A stretch of 45,632 nucleotides of DNA from Clostridia bacterium (lineage in GTDB: Bacteria > Bacillota_A > Clostridia > RUG12999), in the NCBI GenBank assembly GCA_017558425.1, contig JAFYVD010000019.1:1-45632 (forward strand). Direction: 5' to 3'. Below the pieces are notes generated by a model. It was not told the DNA's origin. It was given only the letters and a program-made list of their open reading frames with translations, and did no database searches. A program made the position numbers and the translations under genes. Positions 15,372-24,325 of the stretch are shown one piece after another; position 1 is the stretch's first letter, and each line of letters begins with the position of its first letter.

Positions 15372-16451
15372 ATGAAACTTGAATATATTTTTGCCTTTTT
15401 TGCCGTTATAGGTGCGCTTGACAAAATTTTCGGCAACAAGTTCAAGCTTGGCGACGAGTTTGAAAAGGGGATAATGACCATCGGCGTGCTGGTATTTTCC
15501 ATGGCGGGAACTATGGTGCTTGCGCCTGTGATGGCGCAGGGGCTTTCCTTTGTTTTTGAGCCCATTGCAAAATTTTTACATATCGATGTGTCCATGATTT
15601 CAATTTTTATTGCCAACGATTCGGGTGGCGCGGCTATGGCGTACGAAATGTCGGCAGACGAGCAGATAAGAGCATACAACGGACTTATCGTAGGGTCTAT
15701 GTTTGGTGCAACCATTTGTCCCATTGTGCCGCTTTCGTTGAAAATAGTGGACAAGAAATATCACGAAGATGTGCTGACAGGTCTGCTTTGCGGCATTGCC
15801 ACCATTCCGGTGGGATGCATTGTTGCAGGTATTATTATGCAGATTCCGTTTGGCAAGCTTATAATAAATACAATTCCGATGATTGTTTTATCTGCGGTGA
15901 TTTGTTTAGGGCTTGCAAAAGCACCCGATCTGACCAGAAAAATATTCGGCGGTTTTGGTGCACTTCTGATGATAATTATAGTTGCCGGACTTGCGGTGGG
16001 AATTGTGGACCAACTCGCAGGGATAAAGCTTATCCCGGGAATTGCGCCGCTTGCGGATACATTTGTGATAATATGCAATATCGGCATAATTCTTTCGGGT
16101 GTATTTCCGCTTCTTGCCATTGTTTCAAGAGTTTGCAAAAAGCTTTTTGTAAAGCTTGGTAATGCACTTGAAATCAACGAAACCTCGGTTCTTGGGTTTG
16201 TCACAACTCTGGCAAACTCGGTGCCAATGCTTTCCATGATGGAAAATATGAACAAAAAAGGCAGAATTTTAAATATGGCGTTTGCCGTGTCGGCAGCGTT
16301 TGTACTTGGCGACCATCTGGCGTTCACCATTGCATTTGACGGAAAATATGTGATGCCTATGATGGTGGGGAAACTGATAAGCGGATTTGCGGCATTTGCA
16401 CTGGCAAATCTTGTATATAAAAAGATGAAAACTGAGGAGGAACAGTTATGA
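15372..16451 (+). CDS. eutH: EutH-family permease
   Basis: This 359-residue membrane protein has about ten hydrophobic helices and resembles EutH, the ethanolamine permease. Family-like blocks are IFIANDSGGAAMAYEM (helix break with Asn-Asp), GSMFGATICPIVPLSL and AAFVLGDHLAFTIAF. No ethanolamine ammonia-lyase, microcompartment or other eut gene is in the window. It overlaps the beta-helix gene by four bases (ATGA), so the two are translated together, and a divergent AraC gene likely controls both. The real cargo may be a sugar, amino sugar or an amine freed from a glycan. Family assignment is firm; cargo is open. Confidence 0.88.
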   Translation: MKLEYIFAFFAVIGALDKIFGNKFKLGDEFEKGIMTIGVLVFSMAGTMVLAPVMAQGLSFVFEPIAKFLHIDVSMISIFIANDSGGAAMAYEMSADEQIRAYNGLIVGSMFGATICPIVPLSLKIVDKKYHEDVLTGLLCGIATIPVGCIVAGIIMQIPFGKLIINTIPMIVLSAVICLGLAKAPDLTRKIFGGFGALLMIIIVAGLAVGIVDQLAGIKLIPGIAPLADTFVIICNIGIILSGVFPLLAIVSRVCKKLFVKLGNALEINETSVLGFVTTLANSVPMLSMMENMNKKGRILNMAFAVSAAFVLGDHLAFTIAFDGKYVMPMMVGKLISGFAAFALANLVYKKMKTEEEQL

Positions 16452-18517
16452 TAAACAGCAGTAATCTTACTACTATCTATGTTTCGCAGAAATTCGGGGA
16501 CAATAACTGCACCGGTTTCAGAAAAGAAGAAAACGGTGATATGCAGGGCCCTGTGAAAACCATAGAATTTGCTCTTGAGCAGATTGGCAAACTGCGTAAC
16601 GCAGGTGTTGGTCAGCCTATAACAATAGCCATTCTTGACGATGTTTATACTCTTGATAAACCTATTGTTATTGATAACACAGTCAGCCTTGTAACCATTA
16701 AAGGGATGAACAACACCATTATAAACGGCGGTTTCAAGATTGAAGGGTTCAAAGATGATGTGTTCAACGGCGCGAAATGTTTCAGTGCGGAAGTTCCGCA
16801 GGTGAAGGAAGGAATGTGGTTTACCGACCTTTATGTTGACGGCATCAGAGCAGATTTTACACACATTCCCAAAACGGGAGTTTTTGAGCCGATTGATGTT
16901 GAGGACAATAATAAAGAGCTTGGAACCCATTGCAAATGGTTTATCGCAAAGCCTGAAGATGCAAAGCTTTTGGCATCTCTTAAAAACTTCAGCGATTGTA
17001 TCATAAGCTATAATCACTACTGGATTGACGAACATTCTCCTCTTGAAAGCGTTGACCCTGAAACGGGCAAAGTTATAATGAAATATAAATCACGTTTCAG
17101 CATATCCAACCTGTTTGAAAGGTCGGCACTTAAATATAAAATTGAAAATGTTGCTGAAGCTTTCGAAAATGCCAACGAATGGTATCTTGACAGACAGACT
17201 GCCAAGGTTTACTATATCCCGAGAAACTCCGCACAGACCGCAGAAAATATTGATGTTTATGTGCCAAACCTTCAGAAACTTTTCATAATCAAAGGTGAAA
17301 AAGAAAATAAGGTTGACGGCGTTACGTTTAAAAACCTCACCTTTGCCAACACACGAGGCGATTATGTGAGCGTTTGGGACAAAAAAGCCATTGCCGAGGT
17401 TGACGGCACTCTGGCATACCTGTCCGACGAAGAAGATGTATTTGCGTCCGATTCGCAGTCGGTTGAAATTGCTCCCGGTGCTATTGAATTTACATATGCT
17501 CACGGCGGCGGTGTTGAATATTGCAACCTCAGGAGCCTGGGTCTCCACGGCATCACAATCAATGAAGGTTGCGACAAACAGAGAATTTACGGTAACAAAT
17601 TCTTTAATCTCGGTGCAGGTGGTATTAAAGTTGGGGGCGGACTTTTCGGTTGTGATAAAGAAAATGAAACTTTTGATATCACAATTTCTCAGAATGAAAT
17701 TAAAAACTGCGGCAGAAGATATTTGGCGGCTTGCGGTGTGCTTTTAAAACATGCTTATAAAATCACGGTTTCACACAACGACATTTCCGACCTGTTCTAT
17801 ACAGGTATTTCGGTTGGTTGGGTGTGGGGATATAAAGACAATATTTCAAGAGATAATATTATCGAGAAAAACCACATTTATAACATCGGTCAGGGTGTGC
17901 TGTCCGACATGGGCGGAATTTATGTGCTCGGCCGTCAGCCCGGAACAATTCTCCGCGGAAACCTCATCCACGATGTTACAAGCTTTGATTATGGCGGTCA
18001 CGGTATTTATACCGACGAAGGTACCTGCTATATCCTGATTGAAAACAACATCTGTTACGGCGGCAATTCCACCGGATTCAACCAGCATTACGGCAGAATG
18101 AACACCATCAGAAACAACATTTTTGCCAAAGCGGGTGAAGAGCCTGTCCGTTCTTCCATGGCGGAACTTCATTCCAGCATCATTCTGGACAGAAATATCA
18201 TAGTTTCTGACGGAACAGCGTCTTACAGAGCGGGTTACGGCAGACAGAACACAGGATATTTCCACAAAATGTGCGGTACAAACAACATTCATTTCAATAC
18301 AAAAGGTGAAGTTAAAATTTTCGACATCGGCACAAAAAGTTTCTCGCTCGAAGAAGTGCAGAATGTGTATGGACTTGAGGACGGCTCGATAATTGCTGAC
18401 CCCAAATTCAAAGATTACGAAAATAACGATTTCACACTTTCGGAAGATTCTCCCGCACTTGCAATGGGATTTGAGCCTATTGATATGTCGGATGTCGGTG
18501 TAACAATCAAAATATAA
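16448..18517 (+). CDS. Right-handed parallel beta-helix protein, GH141-like
   Basis: This 689-residue protein starts like carbohydrate-active beta-helix proteins: a first strand with TTIYVSQKFGDNNC, then GPVKTIEFALEQI and a VTIKGMNNTIINGG turn. The insert MWFTDLYVDGIRADFTHIPK is typical of GH141-related enzymes. Then come many helix coils with Asn ladders, such as ITISQNEIKNCG, ITVSHNDISDLFYTGISVG and ILIENNICYGGNSTGF. No signal peptide is evident, odd for a polysaccharide enzyme and pointing to a small imported substrate. GH141 includes fucosidase and xylanase activities, so a fucose-linked role would suit its neighbours. It is translationally coupled to the EutH gene. Confidence 0.8.
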   Translation: MINSSNLTTIYVSQKFGDNNCTGFRKEENGDMQGPVKTIEFALEQIGKLRNAGVGQPITIAILDDVYTLDKPIVIDNTVSLVTIKGMNNTIINGGFKIEGFKDDVFNGAKCFSAEVPQVKEGMWFTDLYVDGIRADFTHIPKTGVFEPIDVEDNNKELGTHCKWFIAKPEDAKLLASLKNFSDCIISYNHYWIDEHSPLESVDPETGKVIMKYKSRFSISNLFERSALKYKIENVAEAFENANEWYLDRQTAKVYYIPRNSAQTAENIDVYVPNLQKLFIIKGEKENKVDGVTFKNLTFANTRGDYVSVWDKKAIAEVDGTLAYLSDEEDVFASDSQSVEIAPGAIEFTYAHGGGVEYCNLRSLGLHGITINEGCDKQRIYGNKFFNLGAGGIKVGGGLFGCDKENETFDITISQNEIKNCGRRYLAACGVLLKHAYKITVSHNDISDLFYTGISVGWVWGYKDNISRDNIIEKNHIYNIGQGVLSDMGGIYVLGRQPGTILRGNLIHDVTSFDYGGHGIYTDEGTCYILIENNICYGGNSTGFNQHYGRMNTIRNNIFAKAGEEPVRSSMAELHSSIILDRNIIVSDGTASYRAGYGRQNTGYFHKMCGTNNIHFNTKGEVKIFDIGTKSFSLEEVQNVYGLEDGSIIADPKFKDYENNDFTLSEDSPALAMGFEPIDMSDVGVTIKI

Positions 18518-18522
18518 TTGAA

Positions 18523-18546
18523 AAGCGGAGTCTAACGACTCCGCTT
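18523..18546. terminator. Hairpin terminator shared by convergent genes
   Basis: Arms AAGCGGAGTC (18523-18532) and GACTCCGCTT (18537-18546) with a four-base loop. Much of the stem lies inside the last codons and stop of the minus-strand gene. The minus side has a TTTTC tail and the plus side a broken T-run. Confidence 0.7.
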
Positions 18547-19653
18547 CATTATTTTGTTTACGGCATATACAAACTTTTCGGCTTCGGAAAATCTGGTGAA
18601 AGCACCGGGACTTACGCGGATTGTTCCGCTTTCGAAAGTACCGTAAGACTTGTGGGCGCAAGGGGCGCAGTGAAGTCCGCAACGTACGGCTATGCCGAAT
18701 TCCGAATCGAGAAGATTGCCGAATTCCACGCTGTCTGCAGTGTCGGTATAAAAGCTGATGCAGGGGGTTCGGTTTTGGTTTTCGGGATGAAGTACAGTTA
18801 TTCCCCGGATATTCATAAGGCTGCTGATTATATAATTTGTCAACTTTGTTTCGTGGGCGTGGATGGATTCCATACCGCGTTTTTTTATATATTCAAGACT
18901 GTAGCCCAGCCCTAAAATTGCGGGGAGATTTAAAGTTCCGCTTTCAAATCGGTCTGGAAGGTCTTCGGGTTGGGTGAGAAGCTCGCTCCTGTTGCCGGTG
19001 CCTCCGGCGGTAAGGGGGCGCAGACTAATATTTTCGGGGATATACAGAACGCCCGTTCCCTGAGGTCCGAGCAAACCTTTGTGACCTGCACAAGCTATCA
19101 TTGCACCAAGCGATGCGTTGATTGGGATATGTCCTGCACTTTGGGCGGCATCAATTAGCAGAGGGATGCGGTTGGCTTTGCAGAATAAGGCGGCGGAATC
19201 TATGTCGTTTATCACTCCGCTGACATTTGATGCGTGATTTAAAATTACAAGCGAGGGAAGGGGAAACTTTTTCAGAGCGGAAATATCTGCGCTGCCATCT
19301 GCCGAGAGGGGAAGGAGGTTTATGTTACATTCCAGCATATTTAAAGGCCGCATAACGGAGTTGTGTTCAAAGGGGGAAACAATAACACGGTCCCCTCTTT
19401 GAAGGATGCCGAAAATTGCAGTGTTAAGCGCTTCGGTTGCGTTTTTGGTAAAAACTATTCTTTCGGGAGAGGCACCGCCCAGAAAATCGGCAAGTTTCAG
19501 CCGTACCGACAAAACTTCTTCGGAATTTTGTATTGCCGAGCGGTAACCGCCTCTGCCAAAGCTTCCACCGCGTGTCTGCACTATTTCCGACATATATTCT
19601 GCCAAACCGGCAGGCTTTGGAAACGAAGTTGCGGCGTTATCGAGATATATCAT
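18532..19653 (-). CDS. Cysteine desulfurase family protein (class V aminotransferase)
   Basis: This 373-residue PLP enzyme would release sulfur (or selenium) from cysteine as an enzyme persulfide. The start MIYLDNAATSFPKP is a family hallmark. DAAQSAGHIPI holds the PLP Asp and CAGHKGLLGPQGTG holds the Schiff-base Lys. The catalytic Cys is probably in VRCGLHCAPCAH, and GTIRVSPGAFTRFSEAEKF closes the chain. It best fits the cysteine desulfurase-like subgroup often found with DUF3343 genes, which it follows here by six bases in one operon. Its 3' end forms part of the terminator stem. Confidence 0.92.
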   Translation of the reverse strand: MIYLDNAATSFPKPAGLAEYMSEIVQTRGGSFGRGGYRSAIQNSEEVLSVRLKLADFLGGASPERIVFTKNATEALNTAIFGILQRGDRVIVSPFEHNSVMRPLNMLECNINLLPLSADGSADISALKKFPLPSLVILNHASNVSGVINDIDSAALFCKANRIPLLIDAAQSAGHIPINASLGAMIACAGHKGLLGPQGTGVLYIPENISLRPLTAGGTGNRSELLTQPEDLPDRFESGTLNLPAILGLGYSLEYIKKRGMESIHAHETKLTNYIISSLMNIRGITVLHPENQNRTPCISFYTDTADSVEFGNLLDSEFGIAVRCGLHCAPCAHKSYGTFESGTIRVSPGAFTRFSEAEKFVYAVNKIMKRSR

Positions 19654-19659
19654 AACAAA

Positions 19660-19917
19660 TCACCTGTAAAGTTCATAGTCGTTGTCCTTTTCACGGTAAA
19701 TATTTTTTATTTTAACGCCCAAAGCGGTGGCGGCACTTTCTGCCGCAAAAAGAGCGGATTCGGGAGCTTTTACGCTGTAGCTGCATCCGCTTTTGCTTAG
19801 TGCTTTGGGGGTCTGAACGACCTTTGCGGAAATTTTGTTTTTTGTAAGCTCGTTTTTCACCCTTGTTGCGGTGGTTGCAGAAGAAAAAACAATTAGAAAC
19901 CGGTCTATGGTAATCAC
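19660..19917 (-). CDS. DUF3343 protein, putative sulfur/selenium carrier-like
   Basis: A small protein of up to 85 residues matching DUF3343. A strand start RFLIVFSSATTATRVKNEL is followed by a hydrophobic middle and SKSGCSYSVKAPES, with one conserved Cys as a possible carrier site. The next gene is a cysteine desulfurase-like enzyme, the usual partner. The start is unclear: the GTG at 19917 shares its first base with the ribosome site AAAGGAG (19917-19923), leaving no spacing. The next possible codon with normal spacing is ATA at 19908. The longer form is listed. Confidence 0.82.
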   Translation of the reverse strand: MITIDRFLIVFSSATTATRVKNELTKNKISAKVVQTPKALSKSGCSYSVKAPESALFAAESAATALGVKIKNIYREKDNDYELYR

Positions 19918-19998
19918 TCCTTTCAGTGGGCGACAAATGCCTACACAATATTATATGAACCAAAAGTTTGCGGCGTCCCAAAAAAACAGCGTTTGTTG

Positions 19999-20027
19999 TT
20001 TGACAAAATGAAAAATATGGTGTATAA
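19999..20027 (+). promoter_or_regulatory. Full-consensus sigma-A promoter of the carD-ispDF-proS-mrp group
   Basis: TTGACA (19999-20004), 17-base spacer, TATAAT (20022-20027). Both boxes and spacing match consensus exactly. The first ATG is at 20076. Confidence 0.92.
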
Positions 20028-20075
20028 TTATATTCGTAGATTTTTTGCCTTAAGCAAGGAAGGGGATCCGGAAGA

Positions 20076-20573
20076 ATGTATAATATCGGAGATAAGGTGG
20101 CTTATCCTATGCATGGTGCGGGGATAATTGAAGCTATCGAAGAGCGTGAAGTGCTTGGCGAAGTTAATGAATATTATGTGCTTCGCATGCCCTATGACGA
20201 TATGAAGGTTATGTTTCCGACAAGCGGCGTTGCGGCTGACAGTATCAGAAACATAATTGATACGGAAGAAGCGGATCGTGTTATTGAGTATTTCAAAGAA
20301 TTTTTTGAAACCAATACAGATAATTGGAACAAAAGATACAGGGAAAATTCAATGCATATCAAAAGCGGTAATATTTATGAAACGGCTCAGGTTGTCAAGA
20401 TGCTGATGTATCGTGACAAATCAAAAGGGCTGTCTTCGGGCGAACGAAAAATGCTTGCCAGTGCAAAGCAGATTATGATAAGTGAAATTGTGCTTTCAAA
20501 AGGTCAGAGCCAGAAGGAAATTGAAGATATTCTTACCGAAATTGTTATGAGTCAGATTGAAGAAGGTGCATAA
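20076..20573 (+). CDS. CarD/CdnL-TRCF interaction domain transcription regulator
   Basis: This 165-residue protein has the N-terminal RNA-polymerase-interaction Tudor-like fold of CarD and CdnL (MYNIGDKVAYPMHGAGIIEAIE, with YYVLRMPYDDMKVMFPTSG), then an all-helical C-terminal domain with the KGLSSGERKMLASAKQIM region. Such proteins bind the polymerase beta subunit and stabilise open promoters. The gene is followed two bases later by ispD, the same arrangement as in many Firmicutes, so it may be cotranscribed with the isoprenoid genes. Confidence 0.93.
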   Translation: MYNIGDKVAYPMHGAGIIEAIEEREVLGEVNEYYVLRMPYDDMKVMFPTSGVAADSIRNIIDTEEADRVIEYFKEFFETNTDNWNKRYRENSMHIKSGNIYETAQVVKMLMYRDKSKGLSSGERKMLASAKQIMISEIVLSKGQSQKEIEDILTEIVMSQIEEGA

Positions 20574-20575
20574 TT

Positions 20576-21262
20576 TTGATATATGCGGCTATTGTTGCGG
20601 GCGGCACCGGCTCGAGAATGGGAGCGGATATTCCAAAACAGTTTCTTACAGTTTCGGGAAAGCCTGTTTTAATACATACCATTTTGTGCTTTTCGGGGCT
20701 GGTTGACAGAGTTGTTGTGGCGTGCCACGCAGACTATGTTGGGCACACTGTAGCACTTGCGGAAAAACACGGGATTGACATTGATGTTATTCAGGGCGGT
20801 GCGGACAGAATGGGAAGCCTTGGAGCTATATTGAATCATCTTGAAAAAATTGGTGCAACGGAAAAAGATATTCTTCTGACGCACGACGGGGTTCGTCCTT
20901 TTGTATCCCGTGAAATGATAGAAAACAGCATTGAAAATGCCGTAGAAGGGCATTTTTCCACGGTTGCGGTGAATGCAACCGATACAGTCTGCATTGAATC
21001 GGACGGAGAAGTGGTTTCTGTTCCCGAAAGAAAAAATGTGTTTAACATCCAGACACCTCAGACGTTCACATTCGGTAAACTGAAAAGTATGCTTGAAGGC
21101 TGTGAAAACCCGGGCAGGTTCACAGATTTGTGCGGGCTTGCACTTCATATGGGCGAACAGGTGAAGATTGTTGAAGGCAATGCAGAAAATATAAAAATTA
21201 CTGTTCCGGCAGACCTTGCTGTTGCCGAGGCGATATTGGAGAAGAGAAATGAGAATAGGTAA
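20576..21262 (+). CDS. ispD: 2-C-methyl-D-erythritol 4-phosphate cytidylyltransferase
   Basis: IspD links CTP to methylerythritol phosphate in the MEP route to isoprenoids. The nucleotide loop is [13 protein letters not shown] with Lys in DIPKQFL, and there is the catalytic-site segment [10 protein letters not shown] and later ATDTVCIE and QTPQTFTF. Length 228 is normal. The start is TTG, two bases after the previous stop, with GAAGG about ten bases upstream. It overlaps ispF by 14 bases, showing coupled translation. Confidence 0.97.
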   Translation: MIYAAIVAGGTGSRMGADIPKQFLTVSGKPVLIHTILCFSGLVDRVVVACHADYVGHTVALAEKHGIDIDVIQGGADRMGSLGAILNHLEKIGATEKDILLTHDGVRPFVSREMIENSIENAVEGHFSTVAVNATDTVCIESDGEVVSVPERKNVFNIQTPQTFTFGKLKSMLEGCENPGRFTDLCGLALHMGEQVKIVEGNAENIKITVPADLAVAEAILEKRNENR

Positions 21263-21725
21263 CGGATTTGACGTTCATGCATTTGCCGAAGGCAGAAAGC
21301 TGATACTTGGCGGAGTGGATATTCCGCACACCAAAGGTCTGCTCGGCCATTCGGATGCCGATGTTTTGGTGCACGCGATTATGGATGCGCTTTTGGGAGC
21401 GGCGGCGCTTGGTGATATCGGTCAGCATTTTCCTGATTCAAGTGATGAATTCAAGGGAATCAGCAGTCTTGTGCTTCTTGAAAAAGTTGCCGGTTTGTTG
21501 AATGCAGAAGGTTATGAAATAGAAAATATTGACAGTATTGTCGTGGCGCAAAAACCGAAAATTATGAAGTTTATCCCGGAAATGAGAAAAAATATTGCAG
21601 ACGTTCTGGGTATAGATATTAATAAAGTAAATGTAAAGGCAACCACAACCGAAAAACTTGGGTTTGAGGGAAGAGAAGAAGGAATTTCTTCATATGCGGT
21701 TTGTCTGTTAAAATATGTCTGTTAA
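21249..21725 (+). CDS. ispF: 2-C-methyl-D-erythritol 2,4-cyclodiphosphate synthase
   Basis: IspF closes the cyclodiphosphate ring in the MEP pathway. The ATG at 21249 gives [12 protein letters not shown] with the Asp and His zinc ligands; a further ligand and substrate region is [20 protein letters not shown], and the family end [18 protein letters not shown] is present. At 158 residues it is the usual size. A longer in-frame start would sit deep in ispD and is rejected. IspD and IspF are separate here, not fused. Confidence 0.97.
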   Translation: MRIGNGFDVHAFAEGRKLILGGVDIPHTKGLLGHSDADVLVHAIMDALLGAAALGDIGQHFPDSSDEFKGISSLVLLEKVAGLLNAEGYEIENIDSIVVAQKPKIMKFIPEMRKNIADVLGIDINKVNVKATTTEKLGFEGREEGISSYAVCLLKYVC

Positions 21726-21743
21726 AACAGGGGGAATTTGAAA

Positions 21744-23447
21744 ATGAAAATGTCAAAAATGCTTGTACCCACACAGCGTGAGGTGCCTGCAGAAGCGGAA
21801 ATAAAGAGTCATCAGCTTATGCTGAGAGCGGGTATGATGAGAAAATCTGCCGCAGGTATTTATAACTATCTGCCGCTGGGTCTCAGAACACTCCGCAAAG
21901 TTGAAGGTATTATCCGTAAATCAATGGATAATCATGGTGCAATTGAGGTTCTTATGCCTGCACTACTTCCTGCTGAATCCTATATGGCTTCGGGCAGATG
22001 GGAAGTTTTCGGCGAAAATATGTTCCGTCTGAAAGACCGTAATGGCAGAGATTTCTGTCTTGGTCCAACTCACGAAGAACTTTTCACCGAACTTGTTAAA
22101 AATGAAGTTCATTCTTATAAAGACCTGCCCAAAACAATTTACCAGATTCAGACAAAATATCGTGACGAAAGCCGTCCAAGATTCGGTATTATGCGTGGCA
22201 GAGAATTTGTTATGAAAGATGCCTACAGCTTTGATATGGATGCTGAAGGTCTTGACAAATCATATAAAAATATGTACGCAGCATACTGCGAAGCGTTTGA
22301 TAAATTAAAACTTGATTATACTATAGTTGATGCAGACTCAGGCGCAATGGGCGGTAGCGGTTCACAGGAATTTATGGTGAAATCCGATGTCGGCGAAGAC
22401 ACAATCGCATACTGCGATGCCTGCGGATATGCTGCAAACAGCGAAAAAGCGGCTTGCGTTCCCGAAATTATTGCTTGTCCCGAAGGGGATCTTGCTCTTG
22501 AAGAAATTCACACTCCCAATGTAAAAACCATTGAAGACCTTATGAAGTTCTTTGATGCTGACCCGAAACTCTTTGTAAAAACTCTTATTTATCGTGCTGA
22601 AGACAGAGTTGTTGCCGTAATGGTAAGAGGGGACAGAGAAGTTAACGAAGTTAAGCTTGTTAACCACCTTGGAGTTAACGAAATTGAAATGGCTGACGTT
22701 CAGACTGTTAACGAAGTTACAGGTGCGGAAGTTGGTTTTGCAGGTCCTATAGGTATCAAATGCGAACTTCTTATGGACTCTGAAGTTGCAGAAATGAAAA
22801 ACTTCATTGTTGGTGCAAATAAAACTGATTATCACTATCTTAACGTTCAGATTGGCAGAGATTTCACTCCCGATGCAACACTTGACCTCAGAACCATCGT
22901 TTCGGGCGACAAATGTCCTAAATGCGGACAGGAAATCAAAACAGCGCAGGGCATTGAAGTTGGCCATATCTTCAAACTTGGCACAAAATATTCCGAAGCT
23001 CTCGGATGCAGCTTCCTTGATGAAAACGGCAACGACGTTACTGCAATTATGGGTTGCTATGGTATTGGTGTGAGCAGATGTATCGCAGCTATTATCGAAC
23101 AGAATTGCGATGATAACGGCATTATCTGGCCTGTAGCGGTTGCTCCTTATGAAGCTCTTGTTGTTCCCGTAAATGCAACTGACGAAGTTCAGGTTGCTGT
23201 TGCTGAAGAAATTTATGCAAAGCTTGCAGAAGCGGGCATTGAAGTTGTTATGGATGACAGAGATGAACGTGCAGGCGTTAAATTTAAAGATGCTGACCTT
23301 CTTGGCTTCCCTGTGAGAATCACAGTGGGCAAATTTGCAAAAGAAGGAATTGTAGAATTCAAACTCAGAAACTCCGACGAGGTTATCAAACTTTCTCCCG
23401 CCGAAGCTGCTGATAAAGCAATAGAATACATTAAATCAGAAAGATAA
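21744..23447 (+). CDS. proS: Prolyl-tRNA synthetase, bacterial type with editing insertion
   Basis: A 567-residue class II enzyme. Motif 2 is seen as [17 protein letters not shown] with the nearby VMKDAYSFD, and motif 3 as [14 protein letters not shown]. The YbaK-like insertion that clears mischarged alanine lies between motifs 2 and 3 (about 225-385). A CDAC and a CPKC pair flank the insertion. The C-terminal anticodon domain follows ([12 protein letters not shown]). ATG 21744 is eight bases after AGGGGGA. No T-box lies upstream; the ispF gap is only 18 bases. Confidence 0.97.
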   Translation: MKMSKMLVPTQREVPAEAEIKSHQLMLRAGMMRKSAAGIYNYLPLGLRTLRKVEGIIRKSMDNHGAIEVLMPALLPAESYMASGRWEVFGENMFRLKDRNGRDFCLGPTHEELFTELVKNEVHSYKDLPKTIYQIQTKYRDESRPRFGIMRGREFVMKDAYSFDMDAEGLDKSYKNMYAAYCEAFDKLKLDYTIVDADSGAMGGSGSQEFMVKSDVGEDTIAYCDACGYAANSEKAACVPEIIACPEGDLALEEIHTPNVKTIEDLMKFFDADPKLFVKTLIYRAEDRVVAVMVRGDREVNEVKLVNHLGVNEIEMADVQTVNEVTGAEVGFAGPIGIKCELLMDSEVAEMKNFIVGANKTDYHYLNVQIGRDFTPDATLDLRTIVSGDKCPKCGQEIKTAQGIEVGHIFKLGTKYSEALGCSFLDENGNDVTAIMGCYGIGVSRCIAAIIEQNCDDNGIIWPVAVAPYEALVVPVNATDEVQVAVAEEIYAKLAEAGIEVVMDDRDERAGVKFKDADLLGFPVRITVGKFAKEGIVEFKLRNSDEVIKLSPAEAADKAIEYIKSER

Positions 23448-23458
23448 GGTGAGAAAAA

Positions 23459-24277
23459 ATGTCAAATTGTGACAGCTGTGCAAGTAAAGGCACATGCAAC
23501 GGCAGTTGCAACAAAATTGAGAAAGAAAAACTCAATGAACTGGCAAGCGTAAAAAAAGTTATTGGTGTAATGAGCGGTAAAGGCGGTGTCGGAAAATCAT
23601 CCGTCACATCCATGCTTGCGGTTGCACTTTCAAGAATGGGCTATAAAACAGGTATTCTGGATGCCGACATTTTAGGTCCGTCCATCCCGAAAATGTTCGG
23701 TCTCAAACCGGGTGTTCAGGGAACTGAAAATACCATTTTCCCCAAAGAAACTCACAACGGAATCCAGGTAATGTCGCTCAATCTCTTGCTTGAGAATCCC
23801 GACGACCCGGTTGTTTGGAGAGGTTCAATTGTATCGGGAACAGTGAAACAGTTCTGGACAGATGTAATCTGGAACGATGTAGATTTCCTGTTTATCGATA
23901 TGCCTCCGGGAACGGGTGATGTTCCGCTTACTGTGTTCCAGTCAATCCCGGTTGACGGCGTGGTTATCGTGACATCTCCTCAGGAACTTGTAAAAGATAT
24001 CGTAGGAAAATCTTACAATATGACAAAAATGATGGACATTCCCGTAATCGGTCTTGCTGAAAACTACAGTTATGTAAAATGTCCCGATTGCGACAAGGAA
24101 ATTTATATTTTCGGTCAGGGAAAAACAGAAGAGGCGGCAAAAGCTTACGGCGTACCGCTGATGGCGAAAATCCCTATGGACTCCAAAGTTGCAGAGCTTG
24201 CCGATGCAGGTGAAATGGACAAGGTTGACGTTTCCTGTGTTGATGCACTTGCTAAACAAATTGAAGGAATTTTATAA
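23459..24277 (+). CDS. mrp: Mrp/NBP35 family iron-sulfur carrier ATPase
   Basis: This 272-residue P-loop ATPase helps build or move Fe-S clusters. It has an N-terminal cluster Cys4, Cys7, Cys13, Cys17, a deviant Walker A SGKGGVGKSS (39-48) and FLFIDMPPGTGD (142-153). The CxxC of the carrier site is CPDC (207-210). It is eleven bases behind proS and ends at a strong terminator. Confidence 0.93.
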   Translation: MSNCDSCASKGTCNGSCNKIEKEKLNELASVKKVIGVMSGKGGVGKSSVTSMLAVALSRMGYKTGILDADILGPSIPKMFGLKPGVQGTENTIFPKETHNGIQVMSLNLLLENPDDPVVWRGSIVSGTVKQFWTDVIWNDVDFLFIDMPPGTGDVPLTVFQSIPVDGVVIVTSPQELVKDIVGKSYNMTKMMDIPVIGLAENYSYVKCPDCDKEIYIFGQGKTEEAAKAYGVPLMAKIPMDSKVAELADAGEMDKVDVSCVDALAKQIEGIL

Positions 24278-24282
24278 AATAA

Positions 24283-24320
24283 AAATCCCGGATGCGATGG
24301 CATCCGGGATTTTTTTTTCG
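24283..24320. terminator. Strong convergent terminator after mrp
   Basis: Perfect 13-base arms AAATCCCGGATGC (24283-24295) and GCATCCGGGATTT (24300-24312), a four-base loop, then T-runs on both strands. It serves mrp and the convergent exported-protein gene. Confidence 0.92.
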
Positions 24321-24325
24321 GTATA

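Noticed and set aside
15761..17035. A 424-codon minus-strand open frame under the EutH and beta-helix genes
   Set aside because: It is a shadow of two well recognised plus-strand genes and has no family motif of its own.
21726..21743. T-box leader for proS
   Set aside because: Only 18 bases separate ispF from proS, too few for a T-box.
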